A DNA stretch of 58,138 nucleotides from Spirochaetes bacterium ADurb.BinA120 (GTDB lineage Bacteria; Spirochaetota; UBA4802; UBA5368). Shown here piece by piece: positions 17,935 to 26,808 of this stretch. The translations under genes and the position numbers were made by a program. The stretch is from assembly GCA_002069125.1 (NCBI GenBank), contig MVZN01000014.1, positions 1 through 58,138 on the forward strand, given 5' to 3'. A model generated the notes under the pieces. The model saw only the letters and a program-made list of their open reading frames with translations, was not told the DNA's origin and made no database searches. Each line of letters begins with the position of its first letter. Position 1 is the first letter of the stretch.

Positions 17935-19299
17935 GTGTCAAACGATAAGAAAAACGAAAATTACGAAAAAATATTAAACGGCGTAGATATGTCGAAAGCC
18001 TATGACATGCTTATAGATTACGTTACGGGCCTGCCTACGCTCAATTACATACTCGAAGAAATAAAAACCCTTTCGGTCAAAAATTCCGCGGCGGTAATTT
18101 CGGTAAATATCACTTCGCTCGTAAATATCGAAACCCTCTACGGCTGGAAAAATTATGACTCCCTGCTGAAAAAAACCGCAGAAACTCTCATTTCGATGAA
18201 AGGCCAGATATTCAGAAAAAGCGATTCCATAGCGGTTTTATTTCCGGCGAGCTCGAATTTCATCATTTTTCTATCGGCGCCGCGCAACAATCAGAGCATC
18301 AACATCGAAAACATAGATAAAATTTCGCGCAGGGTTTCCGAAAGCCTGAAAGCCAGCGTTTCGGCTTCAAGCGTAATCCCTTCGGAATACGTCAATTTCA
18401 ACACCGGCTTTGCGCTTATCAACGAAAATTCCATGCAGCGCGTCGAGCGGTCTTTATTTTCGGCCATACGCGAAGCGGAAATATCCGGCCTTAATCATGA
18501 GCTGGTAGAACGCCAGAAAATCAGCGAAGACATTAAAAATATCATAACGCACGAAGAAGTGCGAACCGTTTTCCAGCCCATCGTAAGCGTCAAAGATTCG
18601 GAAATACTTGCCTACGAAGCGCTGACGCGCGGGCCGAAAACGTCTAAATACGAGCTGCCCGTGGTGCTTTTTTCCGCGGCCGACGCGCACGGCTATGCCG
18701 AAGAGCTCGAGTGGCTTTGCATAGCCAAGGCCATAGTCAATTTCAACCTCAACACCAGTTTTATGAGAAAAGGCAAATTCGGCTCCCGCCCTTCCGAAGG
18801 CGGAATCCTGCTCTTTCTTAACGTAGACCCTAAAACCTTTCTGGAAGCCGGAATAATAGTGAGCCGTTTTTCGGAACTGGTGAAAAAATATAATCTCGAC
18901 CCCGGAAACATAGTTCTGGAAATCACCGAAAGAACCGCCATATCAGACTTCGATTCGTTCAAGAATATAGTGGACGAGTTGAAGAAAATGGGGTTCAACA
19001 TCGCCATAGACGACGCCGGGGCCGGATATTCAAGCCTCCAGGCCATAGCGGAATTAAAGCCGAAATATTTAAAATTCGACATGGTCCTCGTCCGCGACAT
19101 AGACAAAGACTTTATCAAGCAGGAACTGTTAAAAACGCTGCTCGATTTCGCCAATAAAACCAATTCGCTGGTTATAGCCGAAGGCATCGAAACGCAGGCC
19201 GAATATAACACGGTCAAAGCTTTAGGCGTTCACTACGCCCAGGGTTATTTCTTCGCCAGGCCGAGCCCTCAGTTCATCGAAATGATACAGATATTGTAA
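17935..19299 (+). CDS. Cyclic-di-GMP phosphodiesterase (degenerate GGDEF + EAL)
   Basis: This protein has 454 residues. Residues about 25-165 follow a GGDEF fold (DYVTGLPTLNYIL is the usual entry motif), but the GGDEF signature is replaced by Pro-Ala-Ser-Ser-Asn-Phe, so it should not make c-di-GMP. Residues about 195-450 are an EAL domain. EALTRG, the metal-site ITERT and DDAGAGYSSL, and EGIET are all present, so phosphodiesterase activity is expected. No transmembrane helix is seen. The start is GTG with TGGAG upstream. It lies 25 nt after pilC, so it is probably in the pil transcript. Together with the MshEN domain of PilB it suggests c-di-GMP control of pilus extension. Confidence 0.9.
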   Translation: MSNDKKNENYEKILNGVDMSKAYDMLIDYVTGLPTLNYILEEIKTLSVKNSAAVISVNITSLVNIETLYGWKNYDSLLKKTAETLISMKGQIFRKSDSIAVLFPASSNFIIFLSAPRNNQSINIENIDKISRRVSESLKASVSASSVIPSEYVNFNTGFALINENSMQRVERSLFSAIREAEISGLNHELVERQKISEDIKNIITHEEVRTVFQPIVSVKDSEILAYEALTRGPKTSKYELPVVLFSAADAHGYAEELEWLCIAKAIVNFNLNTSFMRKGKFGSRPSEGGILLFLNVDPKTFLEAGIIVSRFSELVKKYNLDPGNIVLEITERTAISDFDSFKNIVDELKKMGFNIAIDDAGAGYSSLQAIAELKPKYLKFDMVLVRDIDKDFIKQELLKTLLDFANKTNSLVIAEGIETQAEYNTVKALGVHYAQGYFFARPSPQFIEMIQIL

Positions 19300-19330
19300 A
19301 AAAGTAATCGCAGCCGGTCTTAACAATTTT

Positions 19331-21988
19331 ATGGCCAACAACGACATAACCGAATTATTATTTCATTTGTCTTCAAATGATTATAAAATCAAGATCAAAG
19401 CCGTTGACGATCTGGGAAAATCTTCGTCGATAGAGGCTTATGAAGCCTTAAAACTGCTTTTGAAAAAAAACGACGTCGTTTTAAGGCCTCATATCAAAAA
19501 CGCTATCGGCGAAATCGAAAGCTCTCTGAAAAAAAATAATCTCGACATTCTCGACAAAATCGGCGCGACGCCCGCCGGCGAAAAGAAAAGCGAAAACATC
19601 AACTACGAAGCGTTCAACAGGTTTATTAACGACGAAGAGCCCAAAAACAGAATCGCGGCTATATCGGCCTGTTCCAAACTGGGCCGCGACGAGCGCCTCG
19701 AGCAGATGCTTATCGACAGGCTCAGCGAAGAAAACCATCCGTTCGTTATCGCATCCATACTTATAAACCTCGGCCGGGCCGGAAGCGAAAAGTGCGCGGA
19801 TATTATCGCTTCATTTCTAACGCATCCTGACGCGCGCGTTCGGGCCAACGCGGTCGAAGGCCTCGACTATCTTCAAGCGCCGGCCGCCGTTCAGCATATA
19901 TTAAATTCGGCCGCCGACGGCGATCCCAGGGTAAGAGCCAACGTCGCGCGGGCGCTTTTAAGCGTAGATATAGATTACGTTGAAAATCTTCTTCTTTCAA
20001 TGATAAATTCCGGAGAACAAACGCAAATAGAAGCCGCCGGTTATGTAATCGATAAAATTAAATTTAAATTCAAGAAAACGCCCGTCAAAGAAGACGAATC
20101 CAGGATAAAATCCGGAGACGCTCTTCAGGAAAGGCCCGCCGACGCGACGCATCCCCGCGAACCCGTCAAAACGGCGCTTAAAATCGCTGACGCGCCGCCT
20201 GAAAAAAAAACCGCCGGTTTTCAAAAATATGCCGCGCTGTTCGCCGTTTCGGTTATGGCCGCCTTAATTTACCATTCTTACATAAAAAATGACGAAAGCT
20301 TTAAAACTTCCGGCAGTACGGCTTCGTCAGAATCATCGGCAAATTACGGCGCTTATGAAATCGAACTAAAATCTAAAATAGATTCAATCATCTCCGAGGC
20401 CGAACGCGCTATTGCGGCAAAAAATCCCCGCGACGCTTTTACCTCTTTGCTGCAGCTCAAAAAAGTCAGCCCCGATAATAATATAATTAAAATTTTAGAG
20501 GCCGAAATAAAAATTTTAGAGCAAAAATACCGCGACGCTTTGTCGGTTTTGAAACAAGTCCCCGCGGGCGCAAAAACTTCAAGATATTATTATTTGCTCG
20601 CGGCGTGTTATTTCACTCTAAAAAATTACAACGACGCCGCAGCTTTCGGCCAGCTGGCAATCAAAAACGAGCAAGGCGGAACGCACCGCGATCTCGCGAA
20701 CGCCCTTGTCGAAGAAATAAAAAAAATAAGGGCCGCTCAGCTAAAAGAGGCTTCCATACTTACCGAAAAGTCCCTCAATTTTTTTTATTCTTCCTTAAAT
20801 GACGAAGGCCCGAAAGTTTTAAGGCAATACTTTATTAATAAAAAATACTACGACCTTTTCGAATATTGCTGGCGTGTAGTCCTTTTAGAAGTCAAACAAT
20901 GGAAAATCGATTATCGTATCGTAAACCTGAGCGTTATAGAACAAAGAGGCGGCGAAAACAAGTTCAATGCCAAAGTGCTGGAAACATGGCAGTACCAGAA
21001 TTACGGCGGCATATGCTGGCTGGCGTATCATTACCGGGATTTTCACTTTATAATAACACCTCCGGACCACGCCTTTGATACAGGAAGCGTAAGGCTCGAA
21101 GCGGTAATAAGCGAATTGGAAGAAATTAACTTCAATCACGAAAAACCTGAAGAGTATGAGCGCAAATATAAAAACGAGCTCCTGCTAGCTAAAGCGGTAA
21201 ATCATTTTGCCGAAGACGCCACGGCCTCGGTGGATTTATTGAAAAAAGCCCGTTCGCAGGCGCCGGAATCGGCCGCGCTCATCCTTGAAACCCTCACGAA
21301 ACCCGGATTTTTCAATAAAAAGGAACTCGACGAACTTTATTCATCCATAAAAAAACGGTCCGCGAACGATAAATTTTTCGATTTTTTCTCGGGCGGAGAA
21401 AATTTAAAATCAACGCTGCTTAATCTCATCGCCAACTGCTATCTTGATTTAAACGATAAAGCCGCCCACGTCAAAATACTCGACGAGATCATTTCAGAAA
21501 ACCCTAAATTCGCCAATGCGCACTTCGAAAAGGCGGTTTCTTATTACAACGACTCAAATACAGAAAAATGCTCGCAGGCCGTCGCGAAAGCGCTTGAAAT
21601 CGAGCCGGATTTTCCCGCGCTGGATTCCTTTTTCTTCCCCGAGCAGTACAGGCTCAACAATGAAATAATGACGCGGGCGGAAGAAAATTTCGACCAGGGC
21701 CTTATCGACGATCTGGAAAAATTAATCAAAAATCATCCGGCTTATTGGCGGTCGTTATTCAACACGGGAAAATTGATGATGATGATCAACGCCGACGACA
21801 AAGCCGAAATTTTCTTTACAAGGGCTTTGAAGTTAAGCCCGGGCAACTGCTCGGCGCTCGCCAAACTGGCGCTTTGCTATTACCGGATGAAAGACCATAA
21901 GCGCGCGGCGGAAACCGCCGCGGCAGCCGAAAAACTCGAACCTTTCAATTTTCAGGTCAAGCGAACCCGCCTGCTCGTAAACAGGTAG
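19331..21988 (+). CDS. HEAT-repeat, single-TM, TPR protein
   Basis: This protein has 885 residues. Residues 1-250 are HEAT repeats (for example VRANAVEGLDYLQ and VRANVARALLSVD). A charged linker leads to one transmembrane helix at about 298-316. Beyond it are TPR-like helices (about 340-480), a Trp/Tyr-rich segment (about 515-600) and more TPRs (about 690-885). If the N-terminus stays inside, HEAT repeats are cytoplasmic and TPRs extracytoplasmic, making it a transmembrane adaptor. The HEAT part resembles the next gene (shared PFVIAS and RVRANA.EGL), so the two are paralogues. No SD is evident before the ATG. Partners are unknown; the pil locus position hints at pilus or envelope assembly. 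Confidence 0.78.
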   Translation: MANNDITELLFHLSSNDYKIKIKAVDDLGKSSSIEAYEALKLLLKKNDVVLRPHIKNAIGEIESSLKKNNLDILDKIGATPAGEKKSENINYEAFNRFINDEEPKNRIAAISACSKLGRDERLEQMLIDRLSEENHPFVIASILINLGRAGSEKCADIIASFLTHPDARVRANAVEGLDYLQAPAAVQHILNSAADGDPRVRANVARALLSVDIDYVENLLLSMINSGEQTQIEAAGYVIDKIKFKFKKTPVKEDESRIKSGDALQERPADATHPREPVKTALKIADAPPEKKTAGFQKYAALFAVSVMAALIYHSYIKNDESFKTSGSTASSESSANYGAYEIELKSKIDSIISEAERAIAAKNPRDAFTSLLQLKKVSPDNNIIKILEAEIKILEQKYRDALSVLKQVPAGAKTSRYYYLLAACYFTLKNYNDAAAFGQLAIKNEQGGTHRDLANALVEEIKKIRAAQLKEASILTEKSLNFFYSSLNDEGPKVLRQYFINKKYYDLFEYCWRVVLLEVKQWKIDYRIVNLSVIEQRGGENKFNAKVLETWQYQNYGGICWLAYHYRDFHFIITPPDHAFDTGSVRLEAVISELEEINFNHEKPEEYERKYKNELLLAKAVNHFAEDATASVDLLKKARSQAPESAALILETLTKPGFFNKKELDELYSSIKKRSANDKFFDFFSGGENLKSTLLNLIANCYLDLNDKAAHVKILDEIISENPKFANAHFEKAVSYYNDSNTEKCSQAVAKALEIEPDFPALDSFFFPEQYRLNNEIMTRAEENFDQGLIDDLEKLIKNHPAYWRSLFNTGKLMMMINADDKAEIFFTRALKLSPGNCSALAKLALCYYRMKDHKRAAETAAAAEKLEPFNFQVKRTRLLVNR

Positions 21989-22015
21989 CGGATAATATCC
22001 TTTTTATTATAAATC

Positions 22016-22044
22016 TTGACTTTTTAAGATAATTTTGATAGCAT
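22016..22044 (+). promoter_or_regulatory. Sigma-70-like promoter before HEAT gene
   Basis: TTGACT at 22016-22021 and TAGCAT at 22039-22044 are separated by 17 bases. The start codon of the HEAT gene follows 26 nt after the -10 box. Confidence 0.5.
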
Positions 22045-22070
22045 TAATAAACTAAAACAAGGAGCGCAAG

Positions 22071-23483
22071 TTGGCTTCGGTTAACCTCACAAGGGAAGAA
22101 ATAATAAACAATCTCAACTCCGGCGACGGCGCCGTCAGAAATAACGCCATCGTCGCAGCGGGTGAGATGTGCGATAACGAGATTAACCAGATGATCGAAA
22201 AGCTCTGTAACGCTTCAGATCCGGCCACACGCTATTTCGCGAAAAAAACGCTTAAAAAAATAAAAGATTCGCAGCAAAAAACCGAAACTGAAACCGGCAT
22301 CGCGCCTTCAGTATCCGGTTTCAATTTTGAAACCATTAAAACGCTTTTATCGAGCCCCCTGCCGGAAAACCGTCAGAGAGCCATGAAAGCGCTTACGGTA
22401 AATTTCAATCCGGCGGTCCTTCCGCTGCTGATTGAAATGCTAAAAAACGAAAAAGACCCTTTCGTTATAGCGAGCCTTGTAAAGCTGGCCGGAAAATACG
22501 GCGGAACCGAAATGGTAGAGCCGATAAGCGCCTTTTTAAATCACGATGATCCGCGCGTAAGGGCAAACGCTATCGAAGGCCTCGAATTCATAGGCACTGA
22601 AAAAATTATACCTTACATAGTGCCTTTTATTAACGACGTTGACAACCGAATAAAAGCGAACGCGGTTAAAGCCATATCCAGATTCAAATCAGACGAAATG
22701 ATCGAAGTTCTGGGTTCGATGATAAAGTCCGAGCAGCTATGGATGCGCGACTCCGCGATATTCGCCCTTCAGCAGATCGGAAGCGACCAGGCGGTAGATT
22801 TGCTGTGCCTGGCGGCTCGCGACATCGAAAAAAGCATATCCAACAACGCTTTGCAGGCGCTTGTAAGAATAGGATCGGTTTACGCGCTGAAAAAAGTAGA
22901 CGAACTCAGAAATTTGCAAAAAGAAAAAACGGCGGCGCCTATTATCAAAAAGATAATAAATTCTAACGAATCCGCTTCTGAAACGAAACCGGCGGAAGTC
23001 CAGACCGCTGAATTAAAAGCTGATGAAACCAAAAGCGAAAAAATCGCGCGAGAAACGCCCCGGCCCCAGGAAGCCGAAAACCGCCAGCCGTCTCACGGCG
23101 CCGAAACGAACGAAGTCCGAAACGCCGTAAAAAACCAGAAAAACGACGGCGCCTTTGAAAAATTAAAGGCAAATATCTCAAAAAAAGAAACGGCGCTAAT
23201 AAATATAATTAAAGAAGAAGACAGCGCCATTATGGCTAATTTTAAAATAGACCTGGACGATAACTTCACCAGTTACGTCAACGATATACAGTACGTGCCG
23301 CTGGCGCCGGCGCAGATTTCGGAAAAAAAGAAGCCCGCCGCCGAAAAACTTGAAGAAGACATAATGGCCGGGGCCGTAATAAAAACCGGAAGCGCTGAAA
23401 ACGCCGCAAAGCTAAGTAACGAAGCAAAAAAGAAGCTTCTTCTCGACAGCCTTAACAAACCGAAGGGCAAAACTAAAAAGTAA
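22071..23483 (+). CDS. HEAT-repeat protein, paralogue of the preceding one
   Basis: This protein has 470 residues and no signal or membrane segment. Residues 1-300 are HEAT repeats (VRANAIEGLEFIG, IKANAVKAISRFK, MRDSAIFALQQIG). Then comes a Glu/Lys/Ala-rich, probably disordered linker (about 300-370), and a C-terminal segment with no recognised domain. The start is a TTG with AAGGAG seven bases upstream; a TTG start is also used by thiT in this genome. Residues about 125-190 align closely with the HEAT part of the upstream gene, indicating tandem duplication followed by loss of the TM-TPR half or gain of it by the other copy. Function unknown; a cytoplasmic binding scaffold is likely. Confidence 0.8.
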   Translation: MASVNLTREEIINNLNSGDGAVRNNAIVAAGEMCDNEINQMIEKLCNASDPATRYFAKKTLKKIKDSQQKTETETGIAPSVSGFNFETIKTLLSSPLPENRQRAMKALTVNFNPAVLPLLIEMLKNEKDPFVIASLVKLAGKYGGTEMVEPISAFLNHDDPRVRANAIEGLEFIGTEKIIPYIVPFINDVDNRIKANAVKAISRFKSDEMIEVLGSMIKSEQLWMRDSAIFALQQIGSDQAVDLLCLAARDIEKSISNNALQALVRIGSVYALKKVDELRNLQKEKTAAPIIKKIINSNESASETKPAEVQTAELKADETKSEKIARETPRPQEAENRQPSHGAETNEVRNAVKNQKNDGAFEKLKANISKKETALINIIKEEDSAIMANFKIDLDDNFTSYVNDIQYVPLAPAQISEKKKPAAEKLEEDIMAGAVIKTGSAENAAKLSNEAKKKLLLDSLNKPKGKTKK

Positions 23484-23553
23484 AGCGGCGTGCCTTTCAT
23501 AAACGGAAAATTTATAAACAAACAAATAAAAAAATAAACGGAGGGTTTTAAAA

Positions 23554-24114
23554 ATGATAATCGACGCATCACAATTAAGAAAGGGAAACATTTTTAAAAT
23601 GAACAACGAGCTTTTCATGGTCGTAGCGTTTCAGCACCTGACACCCGGCAACTGGCGCGCCATGATGCAGACTAAAAACAAAAATTTACGCACCGGCTCC
23701 ATAGCGGAAAACCGCTTCAGGGCCCATGACAAAGTCGAAGTAATCGACCTCGAGCATAAAACCATGGAATATCTATATCAAAGCGACGAAGAATACCATT
23801 TCATGGACACGCAAAGCTACGAACAGGTAGTGCTTACCGAAAAAGACCTGGGCGACGCCATGCTTTATATGGTGCCGAACTCTCAATGCCAGATACAATA
23901 TTACGAAAATAAACCCATCGGCATAATTCTTCCGATAACGGTCGATCTTAAAGTCGAATACACCGAGCCCGGCGTAAAGGGCAATACCGTTTCCGGCGCC
24001 ACCAAAGTCGCGCGCATGGAAACGGGCCTTGAAATACAGGTGCCGCTTTTCATTAATCAGGACGAAGTCTTAAGAATAGACACGCGTACCGGCGAATATA
24101 TCGAAAGAGTATAA
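23554..24114 (+). CDS. efp: Translation elongation factor P
   Basis: This 186-residue protein has the three beta-barrel domains of EF-P, which relieves ribosome stalling at polyproline. The late signature of the family (PITVDLKVEYTEPGVKGNT) is intact. In the loop that reaches the peptidyl-transferase centre the sequence is TPGNWRA (residues 30-36). The residue that is Lys34 in E. coli, or Arg32 in the rhamnosylated type, is Asn33 here. The usual EpmA/EpmB or EarP modification would therefore not fit. The start ATG has GGAGG upstream. The neighbouring Pro-rich lipoprotein linkers are plausible clients. Confidence 0.93.
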   Translation: MIIDASQLRKGNIFKMNNELFMVVAFQHLTPGNWRAMMQTKNKNLRTGSIAENRFRAHDKVEVIDLEHKTMEYLYQSDEEYHFMDTQSYEQVVLTEKDLGDAMLYMVPNSQCQIQYYENKPIGIILPITVDLKVEYTEPGVKGNTVSGATKVARMETGLEIQVPLFINQDEVLRIDTRTGEYIERV

Positions 24115-24134
24115 GTTTTAATAAAAAACTTATA
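24110..24134. repeat. AT-rich perfect inverted repeat at the efp stop
   Basis: A 10-bp perfect stem (24110-24119 and 24125-24134) with a five-base loop overlaps the efp stop codon. It contains only two G-C pairs and no T tract follows directly on the plus strand, so termination is doubtful. Confidence 0.4.
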
Positions 24135-24186
24135 AAAAAATCAATACATATTTATTTTTTTACGAGCGCGCTTTATTTTTTTAATA

Positions 24187-26250
24187 ATGCGCGCTTTAAA
24201 AAAACGGGGGGACGACAGGTTGAAATTCGCTCAAGCAGGTTTTTTATTATTGCTTTTATGCCTTCCTTTGATGGTATATTACTTCAAGTTGATATTAAAA
24301 CTGGCTTTGAAACGGCGTGAAAAAATTTTTTCGAGCCGTAATTACTCCGCGCTTTCAAACTACCGGACTCAACCGAATTTAATGATTAAAATTACTCTTT
24401 ACCTCTCCGCCATGGCCCTGGTGTCCTTCGCCGCAGCCCGGCCGCAGGGCCTTGAAAAACCCGAAGAAATCGAAGCCAGCTCCATCGACATTTGCTTCGC
24501 TATAGACGTTTCAGAATCGATGAAGGCCCGCGATCTCGGGCGCGACAACCGCCTCGACATAACCCGCGCCGTAGTTACCCACCTCATAGATAATTTAAAA
24601 AGCGACCGGGTGGCGTTAGTCACCTTCGCCGGCGAAGCGAGCTGCATCTGCCCGCTCACTCTCGATCACGCTTCCGCCAAATCGCTTTTAATGCAGGCCG
24701 ACTTCGATCTGATAGAAAAAGGCGGGACCAGGCTCGAACTCGCCATCAAAACCGCCGTCGAACGCTTCAACAAAGACGATGAAGCCGCAAAAGTAGTGGT
24801 GATATTTACGGACGGCGAAGACCACGACGGCAGGCCCGTAGAAGCCGCGCGCGAAGCTTATAAAAACGGCGCGATCATACACTGCGTGGGAATAGGCTCC
24901 AAAAGCGGAGTAAAGATACCGGTTTCGCAGGACATATGGGGCGCGCCCGTCTATAAGAAATTTAACGGAAAAGACGTAGTGACCCGCCTTAACGAGCAAG
25001 TGCTCGTCGATATAGCAGCGGCCGCCGGCGGAGAATATTTTCACGTTTCCGACCAGAACAGCCTGGTTAAAATGATTTCCGGGCTGAAGAATATCAAAAA
25101 ACGAGCGCTCAGAGTATCCAGTTTCAATGTCCGCGAAGAGCTTTTCGCTTATTTTGCCGCGCTCGCGCTCATCTTCATTATCATAGACTCGATGATCCCT
25201 CAAAGAAGCCGTAAAAACGCCGGCATTATTCTATTTCTTCTTGCGGCTGTTTCCGTCGCTTCGTCTGCCGGGGCCGCCCGCGCAGAAATACAACAGGCCC
25301 CGCCTCCGCTTGCGGCCGAATACGATTCGCTGACGCCAAAAATATCGGCCCACTCGCAAAAAGGCAAAGAATTATACGACGCCGGCAAGTTCGGCGCCGC
25401 AGAATCCGAATTTCAGAGCGCGAAAATATTAAAGCCTTTCGATATCGCCGCCAATTACAATATCGGCTGCGCCAGGTATAAAAACCGCGATTATAAAGGC
25501 GCGATAGAAGCTTATGGCGAAGCCTTGAAAGCCGGCGGCGCAAAGAGCCGTTTCGAGCCTTTTTATAACATGGGAAACTCTCATTTCAAACTTCAGGATT
25601 ACGGCAAGGCCATAGAAAGTTATGAGCAGGCCCTCAAAATAAAACCGGACGACGCCGACACGCTTCACAACCTGGAGCTGGCTAAAAAGAAATTGGAACA
25701 GCAAGCCCAAAAAGATCAGCAGAACAAGCAAGATCAAAATCAGGGAAAAGACGGCGATAAAAACGGGCAGGGCGATAAAAAAGAAGGGGACGAAAATAAC
25801 TCCCAGAAAGGCGAAAACCAAAAAGACGGTAACGCCGGAGAAGAAAAAAAACAGGATGGTAAACAGGAAAATAACGGCGGACAAAAAGAGCAAAAAGCCG
25901 GCGAGTCCGGCTCTGAAAACGCCGAAAAGAAAGACGCGTCATCGGGCGGCGAAGGCAAAGACGGAAAAGAAGCCGTAAAAGACCTCGTAGATAAGCAAAA
26001 TGTAGAAAAATACAAAAACATCCAGGTAGATCCAAACAGGCTGAAGCTTTTTTTAAAGGACCTCGAAAACGACGAAGCCCGCGTACAGTATTTATATCAG
26101 CAAAACAAAAAAAGAATGAATAAAGCGGACGAGATGGACCCGTTCAATATGACGCCTGAACAGTTAAGACGGCAGATGCTTTTCGGCGAAGAACCCGATC
26201 CGGGCGAAAACAAAAAGCAAAAATCCGGCGGCGATAAAAAAGATTGGTAA
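24187..26250 (+). CDS. BatB/BatC-like VWA-domain protein fused to TPR and charged tail
   Basis: This protein has 687 residues. Two hydrophobic helices (about 15-38 and 60-78) precede a von Willebrand A domain (about 97-290) with a complete MIDAS: DVSES at 107-111, the GGTRLE Thr and FTDGED. Another hydrophobic pair (about 318-360) leads to two or three TPRs (about 390-510). A low-complexity Lys/Gln/Glu/Asn/Gly stretch follows (about 512-605), then a short ordered tail. This is BatB plus BatC of the aerotolerance (Bat) operon in one chain; MoxR, BatA and BatD are not next to it. The first ATG at 24187 has no SD. A TTG at 24220 follows a GGGGGGA run and may be the real start. Confidence 0.8.
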   Translation: MRALKKRGDDRLKFAQAGFLLLLLCLPLMVYYFKLILKLALKRREKIFSSRNYSALSNYRTQPNLMIKITLYLSAMALVSFAAARPQGLEKPEEIEASSIDICFAIDVSESMKARDLGRDNRLDITRAVVTHLIDNLKSDRVALVTFAGEASCICPLTLDHASAKSLLMQADFDLIEKGGTRLELAIKTAVERFNKDDEAAKVVVIFTDGEDHDGRPVEAAREAYKNGAIIHCVGIGSKSGVKIPVSQDIWGAPVYKKFNGKDVVTRLNEQVLVDIAAAAGGEYFHVSDQNSLVKMISGLKNIKKRALRVSSFNVREELFAYFAALALIFIIIDSMIPQRSRKNAGIILFLLAAVSVASSAGAARAEIQQAPPPLAAEYDSLTPKISAHSQKGKELYDAGKFGAAESEFQSAKILKPFDIAANYNIGCARYKNRDYKGAIEAYGEALKAGGAKSRFEPFYNMGNSHFKLQDYGKAIESYEQALKIKPDDADTLHNLELAKKKLEQQAQKDQQNKQDQNQGKDGDKNGQGDKKEGDENNSQKGENQKDGNAGEEKKQDGKQENNGGQKEQKAGESGSENAEKKDASSGGEGKDGKEAVKDLVDKQNVEKYKNIQVDPNRLKLFLKDLENDEARVQYLYQQNKKRMNKADEMDPFNMTPEQLRRQMLFGEEPDPGENKKQKSGGDKKDW

Positions 26251-26278
26251 TATAATAATAAAAAAAAGACACAAACAC

Positions 26279-26307
26279 TTGACAACAGCAAATATTTAAA
26301 GTATTAT
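26279..26307 (+). promoter_or_regulatory. Strong sigma-70-like promoter before STAS gene
   Basis: A perfect TTGACA at 26279-26284, a 17-base spacer and TATTAT at 26302-26307. The GTG start lies 39 nt downstream with AGCGGGGA between. It probably drives the STAS and pseudopilin operon. Confidence 0.65.
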
Positions 26308-26346
26308 GGTTATGCGTTCAATAAGCTAAAAAAGCGGGGAAATATC

Positions 26347-26808
26347 GTGGATAATAACAAAGATCCAAAAAGCCAGCATTCAAAACTTGGATCGTTTTCT
26401 ATAGAAACCGGCGTAGAAACGCTCACGCGCACGCTGCCCGGCGATAAAACCAATATCACGGAAAGCAAAGGCACCGAACAGGCCGGAGTGGTGACATTAA
26501 AAGTTTTCGGCACCATAGACCTGCTCACTTCGTCCGAATTTCAAAAGCACGCCATGGATTTTATTTCAAAAGGCTATAAATATATTTTTCTAGACTTTAC
26601 AAAGCTTGATTTTATAGATTCCATGGGCTTATCTACCGTACTGATGATATATCAAAAAATCTTCGAAGCGGGCGGCTCGCTTTCAATAATCAACCCGAAA
26701 CCCTCGATCATGGTAGTTTTAAAAATAACGAAAGTCAACCAGAAGATATTGGTTTTCAACACTATAGACGAAGCGAAAGCGTTCATTACACATGGAGAAA
26801 ATAAATAA
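26347..26808 (+). CDS. STAS-domain protein (anti-sigma factor antagonist-like)
   Basis: This protein has 153 residues. About 50 N-terminal residues are Ser/Thr-rich and unassigned. Residues about 52-150 form a STAS domain with the conserved phosphorylation motif DSMGL (Asp91, Ser92). In SpoIIAA/RsbV-type proteins this serine is phosphorylated by an anti-sigma kinase and dephosphorylated by a PP2C phosphatase; neither partner is visible here. The start is GTG with GGGGA upstream and a strong promoter before it. The 3' end overlaps the next gene by 17 nt, tying it to the pseudopilin operon, so it may set expression or assembly of the pilins. Confidence 0.85.
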   Translation: MDNNKDPKSQHSKLGSFSIETGVETLTRTLPGDKTNITESKGTEQAGVVTLKVFGTIDLLTSSEFQKHAMDFISKGYKYIFLDFTKLDFIDSMGLSTVLMIYQKIFEAGGSLSIINPKPSIMVVLKITKVNQKILVFNTIDEAKAFITHGENK

